Shown: positions 6,307 to 8,456 of the stretch, in pieces
Layout of the letters: each line of letters begins with the position of its first letter
How positions within the stretch are numbered: position 1 is the stretch's first letter
Assembly: GCA_029939445.1 (NCBI GenBank)
Contig: JAOZSY010000001.1
Span: forward strand, 1-8,456
Direction of reading: 5' to 3'
DNA: 8,456 bases
DNA from: Bacteroidales bacterium
GTDB taxonomy: Bacteria; Bacteroidota; Bacteroidia; Bacteroidales; UBA1556
Translations under genes and position numbers: made by a program
The notes under the pieces: model-generated
What the model was told of the DNA's origin: nothing
The model's input: only the letters and a program-made list of their open reading frames with translations
Databases searched by the model: none

Positions 6307-7722
6307 ATGATTTTAGAAATAGCTTGGAAAAATATTTGGCGTAGCAAATTAAGAAGCTTAGTTGTGATAGTAGCTATCGCAATTGGCCTTTTGGGAGGCG
6401 TTACAGCTGTTGCTTTTATGAATGGCCTACTAATAGGTAGGATAGATGATGCTCTTGAAATTGAGGTTTCTTCCATTCAACTCCATAATGCTGATTTTAT
6501 GGAAAATAGTGAGCTGAAGTATCTTATTGATAATGTTGATGATTATATTGTTGATATTGAAAAAGATTCATCGGTAAAGGCTGTAAGCAAAAGATTGGTA
6601 ATTGAGACTATGGTAAGCTCTAATCGCGCAGCAGCAGGGCTAAGTCTTATTGGCGTAGATCCAGAAAAAGAGAAGCAGGTTAGCCGATTGTATGAGAAAA
6701 TGCTAGACTCCAATAGTACCTATTTTGTTGGAGTGAAGAATCGCCCGATTATTATTGGCGAAAAAGTTGCCAAAAAACTTAAGGTTCATGTTCGAAGTAA
6801 ATTAGCAATTAGTGCTGTTGATGTTAATGGAGTTTCGGTACGAAGTGTATTTAGAATTGTAGGTATTTTCAGAACCCAAAATGGTGGTTTCGACGAGATG
6901 AATGCGTTTGTTCGTTTTAAAGATTTGCAGAAAATTCTTGGTATTGAAGATGGTAAAGCTCACGAAGTAGCTATTATATTGCATAAAATGCTAGAAACAG
7001 AAACTCTGAAAAATACATTGCAAGAAAAATACACAAGATATAGGATTAATAATAAATCACTATTAAGAGTATTAAACGATTCTATACCAGAGAGTGTGTA
7101 TTACAAATTATTGTCAATAAAATCGGATAAAGAATATTCTAAAATTGAATTTGAATCCATGCTTAAGAATAGTTTTATTGAAAAAACTAATGAACTCTAT
7201 TCAAAGCAAGTCTTAACAGCCTGTGAAACTGGAATAGAAGTATCAGAATGGAAACAACTTTCTCCAGAATTAGCAATGCAAACTTCATGGATGGATTTTG
7301 TCCTTTATATATTTGTTGGAATAATATTGGCAGCCTTAGGCTTCGGAATTGTAAATACTATGCTTATGGTTGTACTTGAGCGTATTCGCGAAATTGGAAT
7401 GTTAATAGCAATAGGTATGAATAGACGTAGAGTCTTTAGTATGATAGTATTAGAATCCGTAATGTTGTCGTTAGTAGGAGGAGTTGTTGGATTGTTCTTG
7501 GCTGGGAGTCTTGTGTCGTTTCTAAGTATTAATGGAATTGATATGAGCATGTTTAGCGATGGACTTAGAGCTTTAGGTTATCCAAGTATGGTATATCCAT
7601 ATATAGAAGCAGATAATTATATAAAAGTTACTTTAATGGTTGTTATTACTGGAATTCTTGCTGCAATTTATCCAGCATTGCATGCCGTTAGAATAAATCC
7701 TTCAATAGCAATAAGAGAGTAA
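6307..7722 (+). CDS. FtsX/LolC-LolE-type ABC transporter permease, second of a pair, with extended periplasmic domain
   Basis: Partner permease, 471 residues, same topology: conserved N-terminal amphipathic motif (4-17), helix 1 at about 17-41, periplasmic domain to about 328, and helices at about 329-356, 376-405 and 439-458. The coupling motif LERIREIGMLIAIGM is at 357-371. It is about 65 residues longer than the neighbouring permease. The extra length lies at about residues 244-309 (DNA about 7036-7233), just before the EVSEWKQLSPELA segment (311-323). That segment aligns with ALSWTDMNKELKQQ (246-259) in the first permease. The extension is lysine- and serine-rich, looks helical and contains C306. 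The start ATG 6307 is 24 nt after the previous stop; this gap contains a 7-nt direct repeat AGTATTA (6287-6293, 6296-6302). It likely forms a heterodimer with the 5062 product and uses the ATPase encoded next. Confidence 0.88.
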   Translation: MILEIAWKNIWRSKLRSLVVIVAIAIGLLGGVTAVAFMNGLLIGRIDDALEIEVSSIQLHNADFMENSELKYLIDNVDDYIVDIEKDSSVKAVSKRLVIETMVSSNRAAAGLSLIGVDPEKEKQVSRLYEKMLDSNSTYFVGVKNRPIIIGEKVAKKLKVHVRSKLAISAVDVNGVSVRSVFRIVGIFRTQNGGFDEMNAFVRFKDLQKILGIEDGKAHEVAIILHKMLETETLKNTLQEKYTRYRINNKSLLRVLNDSIPESVYYKLLSIKSDKEYSKIEFESMLKNSFIEKTNELYSKQVLTACETGIEVSEWKQLSPELAMQTSWMDFVLYIFVGIILAALGFGIVNTMLMVVLERIREIGMLIAIGMNRRRVFSMIVLESVMLSLVGGVVGLFLAGSLVSFLSINGIDMSMFSDGLRALGYPSMVYPYIEADNYIKVTLMVVITGILAAIYPALHAVRINPSIAIRE

Positions 7723-7772
7723 TTTATAGTGCTTAGTTTTTTAAAAGAAAATGAATATTAAATATAGACACC

Positions 7773-8447
7773 ATGAGTATAATAACTTTAAGTAATCTGA
7801 ACAAAATATATAACGAAGGAACAGATATTCCTGTTCATGCGGTGAATAATGTAGACCTATCTTTTGAAGCAGGAGAGTTCTCAGTAATTAAAGGAGCCTC
7901 GGGATGTGGTAAAACTACATTACTGAATCTTTTGGGAGGATTAGATACGCCATCAAGTGGAAATATTATTATCGATGGTGTTGAGATTGGTAAATTATCG
8001 GCATCGAATCTCACAAACTTTAGAATGAATAATATTGGTTTTGTTTTTCAAGCTTATAATCTTATTCCAGTACTTACTGCTCGCGAGAATGTTGAATTTA
8101 TTATGCACCTACAACATAAAAGTAAGAAAGAACGTAAAGAAAGAGCATTGGCACTGCTTGAGTCTGTAGGCCTTAGAGATAGAGCAGATGTTCGCCCAGG
8201 AAAACTATCGGGCGGACAGCAACAAAGAGTTGCAGTTGCTAGAGCTTTGGCCTCTAAACCAAAATTTATACTTGCCGATGAGCCTACAGCAAATCTTGAT
8301 ACTAAGGCTACCGAAAATCTTCTGGATATTATGGAGAATCTAAACAAGGTAGAGGGAATCACTTTTATTTTTGCTTCTCATGATGATAGAGTAATAAAGA
8401 AAGCTCATAGACTGATTGAACTTGAAGATGGTAAAGTAATAGGGTAG
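7773..8447 (+). CDS. LolD/MacB-like ABC transporter ATP-binding protein
   Basis: Cytoplasmic ATPase of 224 residues, the typical length of LolD-class subunits. All motifs are intact: Walker A GASGCGKT (41-48), Q-loop Q93, signature LSGGQ (145-149), Walker B ILADE (166-170, catalytic E170), D-loop NLD (174-176) and the switch histidine H203 (in ASHD). The aromatic residue stacking on adenine is probably Y13. It would power the permease pair encoded immediately upstream and could also serve the ATPase-less MacB-type permease at 1230, which belongs to the same superfamily. The start ATG 7773 leaves a 50-nt gap after the permease stop. The gap shows no promoter match; it contains a T-run at 7737-7742 but no hairpin, so read-through from the permease genes is expected. 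The assignment to the family is firm; the exact complex is inferred from gene order. Confidence 0.93.
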   Translation: MSIITLSNLNKIYNEGTDIPVHAVNNVDLSFEAGEFSVIKGASGCGKTTLLNLLGGLDTPSSGNIIIDGVEIGKLSASNLTNFRMNNIGFVFQAYNLIPVLTARENVEFIMHLQHKSKKERKERALALLESVGLRDRADVRPGKLSGGQQQRVAVARALASKPKFILADEPTANLDTKATENLLDIMENLNKVEGITFIFASHDDRVIKKAHRLIELEDGKVIG

Positions 8448-8456
8448 ATATTAGTT

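Noticed and set aside
7751..7795. A 14-codon upstream ORF (ATG at 7751, TAA at 7793-7795) overlapping the start of the ATPase gene in another frame
   Set aside because: No ribosome-site signal or recognisable leader-peptide pattern. It is short and of a size expected by chance in AT-rich DNA.
8054..8362. 102-codon minus-strand ORF inside the ATPase gene, and similar minus-strand ORFs elsewhere (for example 2687-2986)
   Set aside because: They lie antisense to genes with intact motifs, show no family features of their own, and have compositions typical of mirror translations.

Overview
The window is an AT-rich stretch (about two-thirds A+T by eye) with seven complete protein-coding genes, all on the + strand and tightly packed. 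The protein families point to Bacteroidota: a membrane-anchored HlyD/MacA adaptor, a stand-alone MacB-type permease, a TolC-like outer-membrane protein, and a LolA-like protein followed by paired FtsX-type permeases and a LolD-like ATPase. The low GC, the lack of strong Shine-Dalgarno sites and one good match to the Bacteroidota promoter consensus (TTG ... TAnnTTTG) agree with this. The order or genus cannot be set from the sequence alone.

Region 1 (2-4099) is a tripartite export module. It holds a periplasmic adaptor (2-1228), a MacB-type ABC permease without a fused ATPase (1230-2573) and a TolC-family outer-membrane channel (2579-4099). The gaps are 1 and 5 nt, so this is almost certainly one operon. 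No ATPase is visible among the three; it may lie upstream of the window, or the ATPase at 7773 could serve both modules.

Region 2 (4100-4206) is a 107-nt gap with a candidate promoter. An AT-only inverted repeat sits between the predicted transcription start and the next start codon, flanked by a 9-nt direct repeat.

Region 3 (4207-8447) is a lipoprotein-trafficking-like (Lol-like) ABC module. It holds a secreted LolA-like 'outer membrane lipoprotein-sorting' protein (4207-4974), two different FtsX/LolCE-type permeases (5062-6282 and 6307-7722) and a LolD-like ATPase (7773-8447). The likely complex is a heterodimer of the two permeases with two copies of the ATPase, handing a lipid or lipoprotein substrate to the LolA-like periplasmic carrier. 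The 87-nt gap before the first permease carries short tandem repeats and a GC-rich 16-nt near-palindrome that looks like a dispersed genomic repeat.

The families are all known. The parts most worth a second look are the missing ATPase partner in region 1, an apparent insertion of about 65 residues in the second Lol-type permease, the repeat element at 4978-5035, and the possible functional coupling of the two modules. No RNA gene, CRISPR array, transposase or clear intrinsic terminator was seen. The last 9 nt (8448-8456) hold nothing recognisable.
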